Shown here piece after piece: positions 1 to 8,391 of a stretch of 28,600 nucleotides of DNA. This stretch comes from an uncultured Christensenella sp. (GTDB lineage Bacteria; Bacillota; Clostridia; Christensenellales; UBA1242). A program made the position numbers and the translations under genes. Position 1 is the first letter of the stretch, and each line of letters starts with the position of its first letter. Location: positions 12,950-41,549 of the forward strand of contig CAJUBT010000012.1 in assembly GCA_910584815.1 (NCBI GenBank), read 5' to 3'. The notes beneath the pieces are model-generated. The model saw only the letters and a list, made by a program, of their open reading frames with translations. It did no database searches and was not told the DNA's origin.

Positions 1-63
1 ATTGAAGAAAAAAACAAACCAATAGTTAAGGCATCTTTAAAAAATTTAGGTTTAAAAATTTAA
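1..63 (+). CDS. C-terminal end of an upstream gene, possibly dihydrodipicolinate synthase
   Basis: An open frame enters from the left edge and stops with TAA at 61-63. Its last 20 residues contain NKPIVKASLKNLGL. This resembles the late NPIPVKxALxxLGL segment of DapA (4-hydroxy-tetrahydrodipicolinate synthase), and dapB and lysC follow on the same strand, which fits a lysine/diaminopimelate cluster. However, DapA usually continues about 15 residues further, to an RLPL-like end that is missing here. The dapA identity is therefore an inference from a short match and from context; the existence of a coding tail is more secure. Confidence 0.45.
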   Translation: MEEKNKPIVKASLKNLGLKI

Positions 64-300
64 TTCAAAAATAAAATTAACTTTGATAATTAAAAAAAAT
101 GAATATTTAAAAACTTAAAATTAATAATTTCAAAATTTTTAAATTCGTTATATTTATAAAATTTAAAATAAAAAATATTTTTTACTTAGAAAATAAGAAG
201 ATATTTAAAATTTTATAATTTAATTAAAAAATATAATTATTTTGTTTTATAAGTTTTTAATAATTAACATTTATCATAAAAGGGAAAAAGGTAATTAATT

Positions 301-1059
301 ATGAATATTTTAATTTGTGGTTTTGCTGGCAAAATGGGGCAAACAATTTATAATTTAGCAAAAAAAACTAAATACCTTACTGTAACAGAAGGTTTAGTTT
401 TACCAGAAATGTTAGAGGACTATAAAGGTAAGTTTGAAGGGGTTAATGTTATTAGCAATATTAACGAAAGTAAATTAGCAGATATTGTAATAGATTTTTC
501 TTTCCACACAGTAACAAAACAAGTGTTAGATTTTTGTGTTTCAAGAAACATACCTCTAGTGCTAGGAACAACAGGGCATACAAACGAAGAGTTAAAACAA
601 ATAGAAGAGGCTTCTAAAAAAATAGCAATTTTTAAATCTAATAATATGAGTGTTGGGGTTTATGTTTTAAATGAACTTATTAAAGAAGCAACAAAAAGGC
701 TTGAAAATTGGGATATAGAAATTATAGAAAAACACCATCATCATAAGGTAGATGCTCCAAGCGGAACCGCAAAAATGATGGTTGACAGTGTTAGAGAAGT
801 TAAAAAAGACATTAATGTTGTTGTTGGTAGAACTGAAGGGGATGCAAAAAGAAACAATAATGATGTTACTCTTCATTCCATTCGTGGTGGCGGCTATGTG
901 GGCGAACACGAAATTGAATATGTTAGCGATAGTGAAGTAATTAAAATTACCCACGAAGCATTTTCTAAAGAAGTTTTTGCTGATGGTGCTTTAAAGGCAA
1001 CACAATTTTTGTATGGCAAAAAAGCAGGGCTCTATAATATGAAAAACCTTTTTCAATAA
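301..1059 (+). CDS. dapB: 4-hydroxy-tetrahydrodipicolinate reductase
   Basis: Cytoplasmic enzyme of lysine and meso-diaminopimelate synthesis. It reduces hydroxy-tetrahydrodipicolinate with NAD(P)H to tetrahydrodipicolinate. The 252-residue protein is a usual family length. The N-terminal Rossmann fold has GFAGKMG at residues 7-13; GTTG follows at 89-92 and the SNNMSVGV loop at 113-120. The catalytic/substrate signature EKHHHHKVDAPSGTA starts near residue 143, giving the conserved His pair, Lys149 and DAPSGT. IRGGGYVGEHEI near residue 200 is the conserved C-terminal part of the tetramerisation domain. The ATG has an AAGGGAAAAAGG ribosome site at 280-291. The 59-base gap to lysC suggests co-transcription. 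No key residue is missing. The 237 bases upstream are plain AT-rich sequence with no lysine riboswitch or T-box that I can see. Confidence 0.97.
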   Translation: MNILICGFAGKMGQTIYNLAKKTKYLTVTEGLVLPEMLEDYKGKFEGVNVISNINESKLADIVIDFSFHTVTKQVLDFCVSRNIPLVLGTTGHTNEELKQIEEASKKIAIFKSNNMSVGVYVLNELIKEATKRLENWDIEIIEKHHHHKVDAPSGTAKMMVDSVREVKKDINVVVGRTEGDAKRNNNDVTLHSIRGGGYVGEHEIEYVSDSEVIKITHEAFSKEVFADGALKATQFLYGKKAGLYNMKNLFQ

Positions 1060-1118
1060 AAATTAATAAATTAATTTGTAGGGGAAAAGTTAAAGGAAAT
1101 TTAAAAAGGAAAAATGAA

Positions 1119-2435
1119 ATGAGAAACGATATTGTTTGCAAATTTGGTGGCACATCTCTTGCAAATAGCGAGAATATTAAAAAAGTTAAAAATATAGTTT
1201 TAGGCGATAAGAAGAAATTTGTTATTGTTTCGGCACCAGGCAAAAGGTTTAAGGAAGATGAAAAAATTACCGATTGTCTTATTAATGGCTTTAATAAAAG
1301 CAAAAGTGGCGAAAACTTTGAAAATGAGTTTAACTTTTTTAAAACACGCTATTTAGAAATCGCAAACGAATTTAATTTATCTATAGATTTAACTAAAGAT
1401 TTTCAAGATTTATATTCAAAATTAAAAGACCACACCGATTATGATTATGTTGTATCTCGCGGAGAATATTTTTCAGCAAAACTAATTGCTTTAATTTTAG
1501 GTTATAACTTTCTAGATGCCGCAACTTTCATAACCTTTTTAGATGATAAAAAGGTTGATTTAGAAATTTCAAAACAGAAATTTTTAACACAAATAAAGCA
1601 AAATCAAAATTATGTTATTTCTGGTTTCTATGGTGCAGATAAAAAGGGGAATATTGTAACCTTTTCTCGTGGCGGTTCCGACATTTCTGGCGCTATTGTT
1701 GCTTGCTTATTAAATGCAAAGGTATATGAAAATTGGACAGATGTTAATGGCTTTTTATCAGCAGACCCAAAACTATGCAAATCTGCAAGTTTAATAGAGA
1801 AGTTAAATTATAGAGAATTAAGAGAACTTTCTTATATGGGGGCAAATGTTTTGCATCCCGATTGTGTTAAGTTTTTAAGAGAGAATAATATCGTTTTAAA
1901 CCTACGAAACACCTTTAACCCAACCTGCAAAGGAAGTTTAATTATGCCAGATAATAAAAAGTTGACACAAGATAAACTAACAGGCATTGCTGGGCAAAAG
2001 GGATTTACTATTATTCATATAGATAAATTTGATATTAACGAAAGTTTAGGTATCATTGCAAAAATTGCAAATATAATAAAAAAATATAATGTGTCTATAG
2101 AGCATATCCCAACAGGCATAGACACAGTTTCAGTAATTGCAAAAACCAAGTTTTTGTCTCAAGAAACTAGGCAGGCAATGATAAATGAAATTTATAAAGA
2201 GATAAATCCAGATAGGCTTGATGTTATAGAAAATGTTGCTTTAATTAGCGTTGTAGGAAACAAATTAAAAGATGATATAAATAGTGAAAAACAAGTATTC
2301 GATGCTTTATATTCATCAAACACAAAAATTATAACCTTAAATAAAGGAGCAGATGGAATTTCTGTAATATTTGCAGTGCCTGAAAAAACTTTTGAAAAAA
2401 CTATCGATTTCCTTTATAATTCGCTTTTTAATTAA
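1119..2435 (+). CDS. lysC: aspartate kinase
   Basis: Phosphorylates aspartate with ATP, the first step of the aspartate family pathway (lysine, threonine, methionine, diaminopimelate). The 438-residue protein opens with KFGGTS (8-13), the kinase signature. FSRGGSDISGA near 181-192 and NWTDVNGFLSADP near 205-217 are the nucleotide and aspartate-binding motifs, and YMGANVLHP closes the kinase domain. The last ~140 residues, with GLAG-like and ISVVGNKL segments, look like paired ACT domains, so feedback control by lysine or threonine is likely; which effector cannot be read from sequence. I choose ATG 1119 over the ATG five bases upstream because it is in frame and lies 8 bases after AAAAAGGA (1103-1110). 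It lies 59 bases after dapB and ends before a terminator. The common pairing with dapA/dapB supports a lysine role. Confidence 0.95.
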   Translation: MRNDIVCKFGGTSLANSENIKKVKNIVLGDKKKFVIVSAPGKRFKEDEKITDCLINGFNKSKSGENFENEFNFFKTRYLEIANEFNLSIDLTKDFQDLYSKLKDHTDYDYVVSRGEYFSAKLIALILGYNFLDAATFITFLDDKKVDLEISKQKFLTQIKQNQNYVISGFYGADKKGNIVTFSRGGSDISGAIVACLLNAKVYENWTDVNGFLSADPKLCKSASLIEKLNYRELRELSYMGANVLHPDCVKFLRENNIVLNLRNTFNPTCKGSLIMPDNKKLTQDKLTGIAGQKGFTIIHIDKFDINESLGIIAKIANIIKKYNVSIEHIPTGIDTVSVIAKTKFLSQETRQAMINEIYKEINPDRLDVIENVALISVVGNKLKDDINSEKQVFDALYSSNTKIITLNKGADGISVIFAVPEKTFEKTIDFLYNSLFN

Positions 2436-2516
2436 ATTAAACTTTATATAATTTTATTTAAATGTCATTAACAAAATTTATCTTTTTTGTAATAAAAAAA
2501 CAAAATAAAAAAAATT

Positions 2517-2556
2517 AAAAAAACAACATAAAAATTTTTATTTATGTTGTTTTTTT
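2517..2556 (+). terminator. intrinsic terminator after dapB-lysC
   Basis: A 16-bp perfect stem pairs 2517-2532 with 2541-2556 around an 8-base loop. The core is CAACATAAA/TTTATGTTG and is flanked by an A run on the left and a T run on the right, so it could act in both directions. Only two pairs are G-C. Its place between lysC and the plsX promoter supports termination of the lysine operon. Confidence 0.75.
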
Positions 2557-2558
2557 AT

Positions 2559-2587
2559 TTGTTTAAAAATAAATTTTAATGTATAAT
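2559..2587 (+). promoter_or_regulatory. sigma-A type promoter for plsX-rnc
   Basis: A -35-like TTGTTT at 2559-2564 is separated by 17 bases from a perfect -10 TATAAT at 2582-2587. Transcription would begin near 2594, upstream of the plsX start at 2615. The -10 overlaps an in-frame ATG at 2579, so that upstream ATG should not be the start codon of plsX. Confidence 0.6.
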
Positions 2588-2614
2588 TATTTAGTTTTAA
2601 ATTGGGGGTTTCTT

Positions 2615-3634
2615 ATGAAAATTGTAGTAGATGCTTATGGTAACGATTTAGGCCCTATAGCACCAGTTGAAGCAAGCATTAATGCTATAAAATTGTATAA
2701 CGATTTAACTATAGTTTTGTGTGGTAAAAGGAAAGAGTTGGAAACAAATCTTGCTAATTTTACTTACGATAAAAACCGCATTGAAATTATAGATGCAGAA
2801 GAAGTTATAACTAACGAAGAATCTCCAACTGAGGCGGTTAAAAATAAACTTAACTCCAGTTTAGTTAAAGCTTTTGAATGTTTAAAACAAAATGAAGATG
2901 TTGCTGGCCTTGTTTCTTGTGGCAGCACAGGTGCGGTGTTAACAGGTGCTTTTTTGAAAGTTGGCAGAATAAAAGGTATTTCACGCCCAGCACTTTGCCC
3001 AATTTTACCGACTAAAAATGGTGGCAGGGTTATGCTTATAGATTCTGGTGCTAATGTAGATTGCAAACCAATAAATATTTGTCATTTTGCACTTTTAGGT
3101 TCAACTTACGCAAAAGCAATGTTTAATATTGAAAAACCTCGTGTTGCACTTTTAAACATTGGCACTGAAGATAAAAAGGGTAATGAATTTTGTCACGAAT
3201 GTTTTGCAGAACTTAAAAAAATGCCAATAAATTTTGTTGGTAATATGGAAGCAAGAGACTTTTTAAGTGGAGATTATGATGTTGTTGTTTGTGATGGTTT
3301 CTATGGCAACATTTTATTAAAGTCTGTTGAAGGCACTGCATTATTTGTTATGAGTGTTTTAAAAGATAATATTAAATCCAGTTTTAAAAGTAAGCTTGGT
3401 GCTATGTTAATGAAGAAATCTCTTAGAAATGTTAAAAACACTTTGAATTATAATGCTTATGGTGGGGCAGCATTTTTAGGTGCAAAAAAACTTGTTGTTA
3501 AAGGTCACGGAGCAAGCGATGCTCTTGCATTTTTAAAATCTATTGAACAAGTAAGAACTTTGTATCTTAAAGATTTTTGTAAAACAATTGAAGAACAGCT
3601 AAGTGCCATTCAAACGGGGGAAACTAATGGTTGA
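2615..3634 (+). CDS. plsX: phosphate acyltransferase PlsX
   Basis: Makes acyl-phosphate from acyl-ACP for PlsY, the first stage of phosphatidic acid synthesis; it is a peripheral membrane protein. The 339-residue product starts MKIVVDAYGNDLGP, matching the family start (M-K-x-x-V-D-A-M-G-G-D), although the usual MGGD reads YGND here. Further conserved stretches are GLVSCGSTGAVLTGAFLKVGRI, RPALCPILPT, LIDSGANVDCKP, LLNIGTEDKKGNE, NFVGNMEARDF, DVVVCDGFYGNILLKS and the late GGAAFLG. I choose ATG 2615, behind GGGGG at 2604-2608, instead of the in-frame ATG 2579: the latter lies in the promoter and adds 12 non-homologous residues. The stop overlaps the start of rnc by 8 bases. The fab and acpP genes often found between plsX and rnc are absent. 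Confidence 0.95.
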   Translation: MKIVVDAYGNDLGPIAPVEASINAIKLYNDLTIVLCGKRKELETNLANFTYDKNRIEIIDAEEVITNEESPTEAVKNKLNSSLVKAFECLKQNEDVAGLVSCGSTGAVLTGAFLKVGRIKGISRPALCPILPTKNGGRVMLIDSGANVDCKPINICHFALLGSTYAKAMFNIEKPRVALLNIGTEDKKGNEFCHECFAELKKMPINFVGNMEARDFLSGDYDVVVCDGFYGNILLKSVEGTALFVMSVLKDNIKSSFKSKLGAMLMKKSLRNVKNTLNYNAYGGAAFLGAKKLVVKGHGASDALAFLKSIEQVRTLYLKDFCKTIEEQLSAIQTGETNG

Positions 3635-4313
3635 GTTCGAAACAAATAAAATAGAGAAAATTATTCACTATAGTTTTAAAAATAAAGAACTTTTAAAAAC
3701 GGCATTTACTCATTCGTCCTATGCAAATCAAAATAATGTTAAAAGCAATCAAAGGCTTGAATATTTAGGAGATTCAATTTTAAACTTTGTTGTTGCCGAT
3801 TATTTATATAATAATTTTGATGTAGAAGAAGGGCAAATGAGTAAATGGCGTTCAAAAATGGTTAATAGTGATAATCTTAGCAGTATCATAGATAATTTAG
3901 GGTTAGACAAATATTTGCTTTTAGGCAGAAGTTTTGCCTCGCAAGAAGTTGCAAAATCTTTAAAAGAAGATCTTTTTGAAAGTATTGTTGGGGCAATCTA
4001 CTTAGACACTAGCATAGAAAAAGCCAAAAGATTTGTGTTTAGATTTATAGATGTAAAAAAATCTGTTAAGAAAAAAAGCATAGACTATAAAACAGCATTA
4101 CAAGAAGAAGTACAAAAAGTGAAGGGGAGTAACTTAGTTTACATAACCTACGAACTACCAAACAATCCAGGTAATTTTTGTGCAGAAGTATATGTAAACG
4201 ATATTTTTATTTCAAGCAGTGTTTCAACCACAAAAAAACAAGCTCAAATAGAATGTGCCAAAATTGCATTGCAAGAAAAAACAACTTTAAAAGAAGCTCT
4301 TAAAGGTAATTAA
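3627..4313 (+). CDS. rnc: ribonuclease III
   Basis: Cleaves double-stranded RNA in rRNA precursors and regulated mRNAs, as a cytoplasmic dimer. The 228-residue protein has the catalytic domain in its first ~150 residues: RLEYLGDS at 43-50 gives the metal-binding Glu45 and Asp49, and KEDLFESIVGAIYLD at 113-127 gives Asp115 and Glu118. A double-stranded RNA-binding domain follows at about 155-228, from DYKTALQEEVQK to STTKKQAQIECAKIAL. The preferred start is ATG 3627, six bases after GGGGG at 3616-3620. A GTG at 3603 in the same frame would add eight residues inside plsX and is less likely. It overlaps plsX by 8 bases, so the two are translationally coupled. All four acidic active-site residues are present. 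smc follows 205 bases later, the normal order in Bacillota. Confidence 0.96.
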   Translation: MVEFETNKIEKIIHYSFKNKELLKTAFTHSSYANQNNVKSNQRLEYLGDSILNFVVADYLYNNFDVEEGQMSKWRSKMVNSDNLSSIIDNLGLDKYLLLGRSFASQEVAKSLKEDLFESIVGAIYLDTSIEKAKRFVFRFIDVKKSVKKKSIDYKTALQEEVQKVKGSNLVYITYELPNNPGNFCAEVYVNDIFISSSVSTTKKQAQIECAKIALQEKTTLKEALKGN

Positions 4314-4333
4314 TAATGCAAAATAAGTATATT

Positions 4334-4376
4334 TAGGTTTTTAAATAAATTTTATTTTTAATTTAAATCAAACCTA
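4334..4376 (+). repeat. imperfect hairpin between rnc and smc
   Basis: TAGGTTT at 4334-4340 pairs with AAACCTA at 4370-4376. The stem continues as TTAAAT (4341-4346) with ATTTAA (4361-4366) after a three-base bulge. It lies just after rnc and has no following T run, so it is a poor terminator. It may be an mRNA 3' end structure or processing site, or chance in AT-rich DNA. Confidence 0.35.
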
Positions 4377-4518
4377 TTTACACTCAAAATTATTATAAAA
4401 ACTTTCAATAGTTTTATAAAATCAATAAAAAATTTAAAAAGTTAAAACATAACTGCTATTAAAAAACTAAATTTTAAAAGTTAAAAAATATTAAATTTTA
4501 CTAAAAGGAAAAACAAAA

Positions 4519-7500
4519 TTGAACTTCAAGAAGATAGAATTAGTAGGCTTTAAATCTTTTGCTGACCGTATTGAAATTAAATTTGAACCAGGTGTAACTG
4601 GTATTGTAGGACCTAATGGTTGCGGAAAATCAAATGTTTCCGATGCTATTAGGTGGGTTCTTGGCGAACAAAGTTCTAAAAACTTGCGTGGTAATAGTAT
4701 GCAAGATGTTATTTTTAATGGAACTGAAAAGCGTAAAAGTTTATCATATTGTGAAGTAACCCTTGTTTTTGATAACACAAAAAGGTTCTTTAACCTAGAT
4801 TTTGATGATGTTTCTTTCACCCGTAAACTTTATAGGTCTGGTGAAAGTGAGTATATGATTAATAACACTCCTTGCAGACTTAAAGATATTACAACCGCTT
4901 TGCAAGATTCAGGTATCGGTAAAGAAGGCTATTCAATTATAGGTCAAGGTAAAGTTGAAGAAATTATAAGCGCAAAGCCAGAAAATCGTAGAACCATATT
5001 TGAAGATGCGGCAGGAATTTCCAAATTTAAGCAAAGAAAAGTGGAAGCCGAAAGAAAATTAGACCGCACACAAGAAAATTTAAACCGTGCATTAGATGTT
5101 ATTGCTGAACAAGAACGCCAATTGGGGCCATTAAAAAAACAAGCAGAAAATGCTAAATTATTTTTAGGTTTTAAGGAACAATTAAAAACCCTTGAAGTTA
5201 ATGCGTATATCTATCAGTACGATTCTGCTAGCGACACTAAACAAGTTATACAAACCAAAATAGATGGCTTTGCTGAAGAACTTGCAAATAAACAGGAATT
5301 GCTAGATAATGCAAATAATGCTTATAATAGTAAAATGGATGAAATTTCTCGCATAGATAAAACTCTTCAAAATTTAAATGATAACATTTTAGCTATGACT
5401 GTTAAACTTGAAAAGCGTGCTGGCGAAACAAATGTTTTAAAAGAAAGACTAAAATTTTTAAGTGATGAATGTGAAACTTTATCAAATCAACTTCAAAAAG
5501 AAAATCAAAATAAAGATAACTATCTTAAATTAATAGAAACTAACGAGCAAGTTAAACAAGAGAAACAAAATATTTTAAAGGAAGTTAACTATAAATTAGT
5601 AGACTTAACAGAAAGATACCTAAAAATTGTTGATGAATTAACAACCAGTGAAGATGAAGCAACTAGAAAACAAAAAGAAATGATAGATGAACTTTCTAAA
5701 ATGACAGATATCAAATCTAACATTTCAGCACTTAATGCTCAAAAAGAAGCTTATCAAAATAATATAACAGACTTAGAAGGCAGAATATATTCTTTGCAAA
5801 CAAGAATTAAAGATAAAGAAACTGCACTTCAATTTGCTACAGCTACTGCTAGGAATGCCGAAGAAGCCCACGCAAAACTTGTTCAAGAAAACGAAATTCT
5901 TCAAGGTAACATAAATAACACAAAAAATTCGTTAAGAGAAATTAACGATAAAATAACCCAATCAACTTCTAACATTCAAATTTTGCAAAATCGAAAAAAA
6001 GTTTTAGAAGATATGCAAAAAGATTTTGATGGCTATAACTATTCCATTAAACGCTTAATGCAAGATAGTAAAACTCAAATTGAACTTCAACAAAAAATTG
6101 TTGGGTTAGTTGCCTCTTGTATGACAATCCCAAATGGGTTTGAAACAGCAATAGAAACAGCACTTGGTGGAGCAGTACAAGATATTATTACCCGCAATGA
6201 AGAAGATACCAAATATTTAATTAACTACTTAAAACGCAATAACTATGGCAGAGCAACATTCTTGCCAATTTCATCTATGAAAGTGCGTTTATTAAACGAT
6301 GCTGAACTTCAAACTGTAAGAAGAAACAACACCTATGGCGTTGCATCTTCTATAATTAAATACGATAATTCTCTTAAAAACATTTTTGAGGCATTATTAG
6401 GTAGAACTGTAATTGTAACTAACATAGACCTTGCAGTAAACCTAGCAAGACAATCTAACTTCTCATTTAAAATTGTTACTTTAGATGGCGATGTTATTAA
6501 CCCTCAAGGTTCAATGTCTGGTGGTAGCAAAAAGGCTAACACTTCAAACCTTTTAATGAGAGACAATGAAATTGAAAATATTTCTGCTCAAATCATTAAA
6601 TTATCAACCGTATTTAACGAATTAAAAACTACTAAAGCAAATTTAGAAAATACACTTTCAACATTAAATTCTCAGGCAGAAGCATTAAACGAAAAAATTA
6701 TTGTTGCCCAAATTGAAAGCGCTAAACAATCACAAAACCTAGAACAACTTAACATTTATGTGGATGAACTTAATAAAGAACGCATAAATTTAAGCCAAGA
6801 AAGAATAGACTTTTCTTCTAAGATAGAAGTTATAACAAATGCAATTAACAACTCAGGAATAGATGAAAATGCAACTTTAGATGGCTCTACAGAAATAGAG
6901 AATAATCAAAAAATATTTGCAACTTTACGCGCACAAAGAGATGAACTTCAAAACGAAATTACAGAAAACAAAATAAAGAAGACCTCTCTAGACAGCGAAA
7001 TTGCTGCCATAGATGCAGAAATAGAACGATTAGACAATTCCATCAACCAAACAAATTTTGCAATTATAGACATAAGAGAGAACTATGATAAAGCAGCAAC
7101 CACAGTTGAAGAAATTAAAAGAATGGTAGATGCAACTGTTGAAGAAAGCGATGATAGAGAAACAAAACTTGGCATAGATGAAGCAAAAGCAAAGTTAAAT
7201 AATTTAGATGCAACTAAACAAAATTTGCAAGAAGCAATTAAAGTTTTAGATGAAGATAAATCTAGATTAATGACAGAAATAAATTCTGTTCAAGAAAGAA
7301 AATATCAACAAGAAATGGCACTTGCAAAAGTAGATACTGATATAGAAGCAATGCAAGAAAAGATTTTTGAAGACTATGAACTTACATACGACCTTTGCTT
7401 GCCATTAAAACAAGAAGACTTTGACATTAAAGTTGGTATGACAGAGATAAACAGAATTAAACGAGATATTAATAAACTTGGATATATTAATGTTAATGCT

Positions 7501-8127
7501 ATTGAAGATTGTAAAGACCTTCTTGAAAGATATGAAGCCTTAAAGGCACAAGCCGATGATTTAACAACCGCTAAGGAAGATTTAATTAGCATAATTAAAG
7601 AATTATCAACCGAAATGATTACTAGATTTGAAACCGAATTTACAAAAATTCAAGAAAACTTTACAAAAGTATTCCGTGAATTATTTGGTGGCGGAAATGC
7701 AAAACTGTTATTAACTGAAGCTGAAGATCCGCTTCAAGCAGGTGTTGAAATTCACGCAGAACCACCAGGGAAAAAACTTCAAAGTATAACTCTATTAAGT
7801 GGTGGCGAAAAAGCCTTAACTGCTATTGCAATTTTATTTGCAATACTAAAATTAAGACCAATGCCTTTCTGCTTGCTAGATGAAATTGAAGCAGCTTTAG
7901 ATGACACTAATGTTTCAAGGTTTGCCCAATATCTTAAAAACTTCTCTAAAGAAACTCAATTTATTGTTATAACTCACAGAAAACCAACAATGATGTTAGC
8001 CGATTCATTATATGGTGTAACAATGGAAGAAAAGGGTGTAAGTAAAATTGTTTCTGTTAAACTTAGTGAAGCAATTAAAAACTCCTCTGAAGAACAAAAA
8101 GATAATAACGAAACTGTTAGTGCTTAA
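4519..8127 (+). CDS. smc: chromosome partition protein SMC
   Basis: ATPase that, with ScpA and ScpB, loads at the origin and condenses and separates the chromosome. The 1202 residues are typical. The N-terminal head carries GFKSFADR (10-17) and Walker A GPNGCGKS (31-38). A long coiled coil rich in K, E, Q, N and L follows. The hinge lies at about residues 525-675, from GLVASCMTIPNGFETAIETAL to NPQGSMSGGSKK. The second coiled coil leads to the C-terminal head with the ABC signature LLSGGEKALTA (1092-1102) and Walker B LLDEIEAALDD (1119-1129, Asp1121/Glu1122). The only suitable start is TTG 4519, seven bases after AAAAGGAAAA (4503-4512); it gives MNFKKIELVGFKSF, the usual family N-terminus. TTG may lower translation. 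ftsY follows at a distance, as in other Bacillota. Confidence 0.97.
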   Translation: MNFKKIELVGFKSFADRIEIKFEPGVTGIVGPNGCGKSNVSDAIRWVLGEQSSKNLRGNSMQDVIFNGTEKRKSLSYCEVTLVFDNTKRFFNLDFDDVSFTRKLYRSGESEYMINNTPCRLKDITTALQDSGIGKEGYSIIGQGKVEEIISAKPENRRTIFEDAAGISKFKQRKVEAERKLDRTQENLNRALDVIAEQERQLGPLKKQAENAKLFLGFKEQLKTLEVNAYIYQYDSASDTKQVIQTKIDGFAEELANKQELLDNANNAYNSKMDEISRIDKTLQNLNDNILAMTVKLEKRAGETNVLKERLKFLSDECETLSNQLQKENQNKDNYLKLIETNEQVKQEKQNILKEVNYKLVDLTERYLKIVDELTTSEDEATRKQKEMIDELSKMTDIKSNISALNAQKEAYQNNITDLEGRIYSLQTRIKDKETALQFATATARNAEEAHAKLVQENEILQGNINNTKNSLREINDKITQSTSNIQILQNRKKVLEDMQKDFDGYNYSIKRLMQDSKTQIELQQKIVGLVASCMTIPNGFETAIETALGGAVQDIITRNEEDTKYLINYLKRNNYGRATFLPISSMKVRLLNDAELQTVRRNNTYGVASSIIKYDNSLKNIFEALLGRTVIVTNIDLAVNLARQSNFSFKIVTLDGDVINPQGSMSGGSKKANTSNLLMRDNEIENISAQIIKLSTVFNELKTTKANLENTLSTLNSQAEALNEKIIVAQIESAKQSQNLEQLNIYVDELNKERINLSQERIDFSSKIEVITNAINNSGIDENATLDGSTEIENNQKIFATLRAQRDELQNEITENKIKKTSLDSEIAAIDAEIERLDNSINQTNFAIIDIRENYDKAATTVEEIKRMVDATVEESDDRETKLGIDEAKAKLNNLDATKQNLQEAIKVLDEDKSRLMTEINSVQERKYQQEMALAKVDTDIEAMQEKIFEDYELTYDLCLPLKQEDFDIKVGMTEINRIKRDINKLGYINVNAIEDCKDLLERYEALKAQADDLTTAKEDLISIIKELSTEMITRFETEFTKIQENFTKVFRELFGGGNAKLLLTEAEDPLQAGVEIHAEPPGKKLQSITLLSGGEKALTAIAILFAILKLRPMPFCLLDEIEAALDDTNVSRFAQYLKNFSKETQFIVITHRKPTMMLADSLYGVTMEEKGVSKIVSVKLSEAIKNSSEEQKDNNETVSA

Positions 8128-8283
8128 GTTAAAAATATTTAGTAATGTTGTAAAATATTTATAATTTTTATATTAATTTCTTTTAACTTTAACAAACTTA
8201 AATAAAATTTTCAATTATTTAAAGGAAATAAAAATTTAAAATAATGTTTAAAATAATAACTAGAAAGATAATAAAAAAAGGTT

Positions 8284-8302
8284 CTAATTAAACATTAATT
8301 AG
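8284..8302. repeat. short perfect inverted repeat between smc and ftsY
   Basis: CTAATTAA at 8284-8291 and TTAATTAG at 8295-8302 form a perfect 8-bp inverted repeat with a three-base spacer. The surrounding 264-base gap is otherwise featureless AT-rich sequence. It could be an operator half-site pair, but low complexity makes chance plausible. The right arm is followed by TATTTTG rather than a T run, so it is not a clear terminator. Confidence 0.3.
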
Positions 8303-8391
8303 TATTTTGCTAAAATTTACTATAAAAATTTTATAAAAATGTATTATTTAAAAAAAAATAAATTATTCTAAAAATTTAAAGGTTTGATATT

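Noticed and set aside
64..300. Possible lysine riboswitch or T-box upstream of dapB-lysC
   Set aside because: The 237 bases are almost pure A/T with no GC-containing helices, no T-box motif and no specifier-like structure.
965..1303. Minus-strand open frames such as this one across dapB, lysC, smc, topA and others
   Set aside because: They lie opposite well-identified genes, lack ribosome sites and recognisable motifs, and are shadows of AT-rich coding sequence.
8244..8291. 15-codon ORF (MFKIITRKIIKKGSN) between smc and ftsY with AAAGGAAA upstream
   Set aside because: Too short, ribosome site 15 or more bases away, and composition as expected from random AT-rich sequence; no reason to call it a gene.
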